Of a DNA stretch of 6,394 nucleotides, positions 5,917 to 6,394 are shown one piece after another (the first letter of the stretch is position 1; every line of letters starts with the position of its first letter). Both the position numbers and the translations under genes were made by a program. A model generated the notes under the pieces. That model worked only from the letters and a program-made list of their open reading frames with translations, was not told the DNA's origin and did no database searches. This DNA is from JAHDCE01 sp051275765 (GTDB taxonomy: Bacteria; Bacteroidota; Bacteroidia; Chitinophagales; Saprospiraceae), in assembly GCA_051275765.1 (NCBI GenBank), contig JBNMOV010000286.1:1-6394 (forward strand), given 5' to 3'.

Positions 5917-6394
5917 CTAAAAAGTGAGAATAGGATTCATGCCTACACTTAGTTTGGAAAACATCTGAAGGAATAAGACTAACAATAAAATAGCTGGCAA
6001 TGCTCCTTCCGTTCCTCCATTTTTCATCAGATGATGGGTCAGATCATCGTAACCCCGTTTTATTTTTAGGGTATTTATCCTTCCTTTAACATAGGACAAA
6101 TATACTTTTTTACTGTATAATCCACAAATTGCTATGACTGGAAGCGTTCCTACTAATATAGCCAATGTGTCAAGAAAATTAAGGGAAGGGAAATTAATAA
6201 TACAATATATCAATGCAAAATCTGGGATGATAAAAAATAGGTGTTTAAAACCCAATAACAAAAAGCCGATGATAAAAAAGACAAAGAAAACCCAATACAT
6301 CTTCCTATACAATAACCAAGGCAAACCCACTATCATTTTCAATAAATTAAAAGAGATAGGTTCTCCACTTTTCCAATGATTGACATATTGGTCT
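5917..6394 (-). CDS. DUF2628-like small membrane protein, 5' end outside the window
   Basis: The frame is open to the right edge, giving 158 visible residues that begin DQYVNHWKSGEPISFN. The true start lies beyond 6394; the TTG at 6342 is internal. The order of features resembles DUF2628: a polar start with W and FN (residues 7-16), PWLLYRKMYW (25-34), membrane segments at about 34-49, 52-68 and 73-92, then GLYSKKVYLSYVKGRI (91-106) and a GGT turn (126-128). This assignment is from memory of the family pattern. A last hydrophobic stretch (ALPAILLLVLFLQMF, 131-145) may be a fourth membrane segment. The family's function is unknown; it is placed in the inner membrane. The gene leads directly into the 128-residue gene (14 bp gap). 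Confidence 0.7.
   Translation of the reverse strand, partial: DQYVNHWKSGEPISFNLLKMIVGLPWLLYRKMYWVFFVFFIIGFLLLGFKHLFFIIPDFALIYCIINFPSLNFLDTLAILVGTLPVIAICGLYSKKVYLSYVKGRINTLKIKRGYDDLTHHLMKNGGTEGALPAILLLVLFLQMFSKLSVGMNPILTF

Noticed and set aside
6134..6379. 81-codon plus-strand ORF near the right edge
   Set aside because: It lies antisense to the DUF2628-like gene, whose minus-strand frame is open to the edge and carries family-like motifs.

Overview
The window is AT-rich and reads as chromosomal DNA of a Bacteroidota member. Three things support this: a type IX secretion (Por) C-terminal sorting domain, promoter boxes of the Bacteroidota TAnnTTTG type, and a 'tail fiber domain' surface protein built from NTFIG-type repeats. 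The combination would fit a Saprospiria- or Cytophagia-like lineage, but the window does not resolve genus.

Layout, left to right. Positions 1-300 hold no gene, but contain a 165-bp element bounded by perfect 18-bp inverted repeats (31-195), which looks like a miniature non-autonomous transposon. A plus-strand gene follows (356-1391) for an exported, C-terminally anchored protein of unknown function. Its frame is broken by two single-base losses, each in a short G or C run. Region 1392-1741 is non-coding and holds a REP-like GC-rich palindrome, a short segment resembling part of the 31-195 element, and a strong bidirectional terminator.

The rest reads on the minus strand. From upstream (right) to downstream (left) it contains: a 5'-truncated gene for a DUF2628-like small membrane protein (6394-5917); a 128-residue protein of unknown function 14 bp later (5902-5516); a 153-bp intergenic region with two promoter-like boxes and an 11-bp stem-loop; a 610-residue surface fibre protein (5362-3530); and, 51 bp further on, a 578-residue secreted protein (3478-1742).

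The fibre protein has a signal peptide, 17-residue repeats that change into 14-residue YadA-head-like repeats, a Peptidase_S74 intramolecular chaperone domain with its Ser/Lys dyad, and a C-terminal coiled coil. The 578-residue protein has seven roughly 55-residue repeats (probably a beta-propeller), a fibronectin-like domain and a T9SS type A sorting domain. The last two genes are probably co-transcribed and end at the terminator at 1686-1721; together they look like a two-gene cell-surface module. I see no defence system, CRISPR array, RNA gene or complete transposase. The least explained parts are the small inverted-repeat element, the frameshifted gene and the 128-residue protein.
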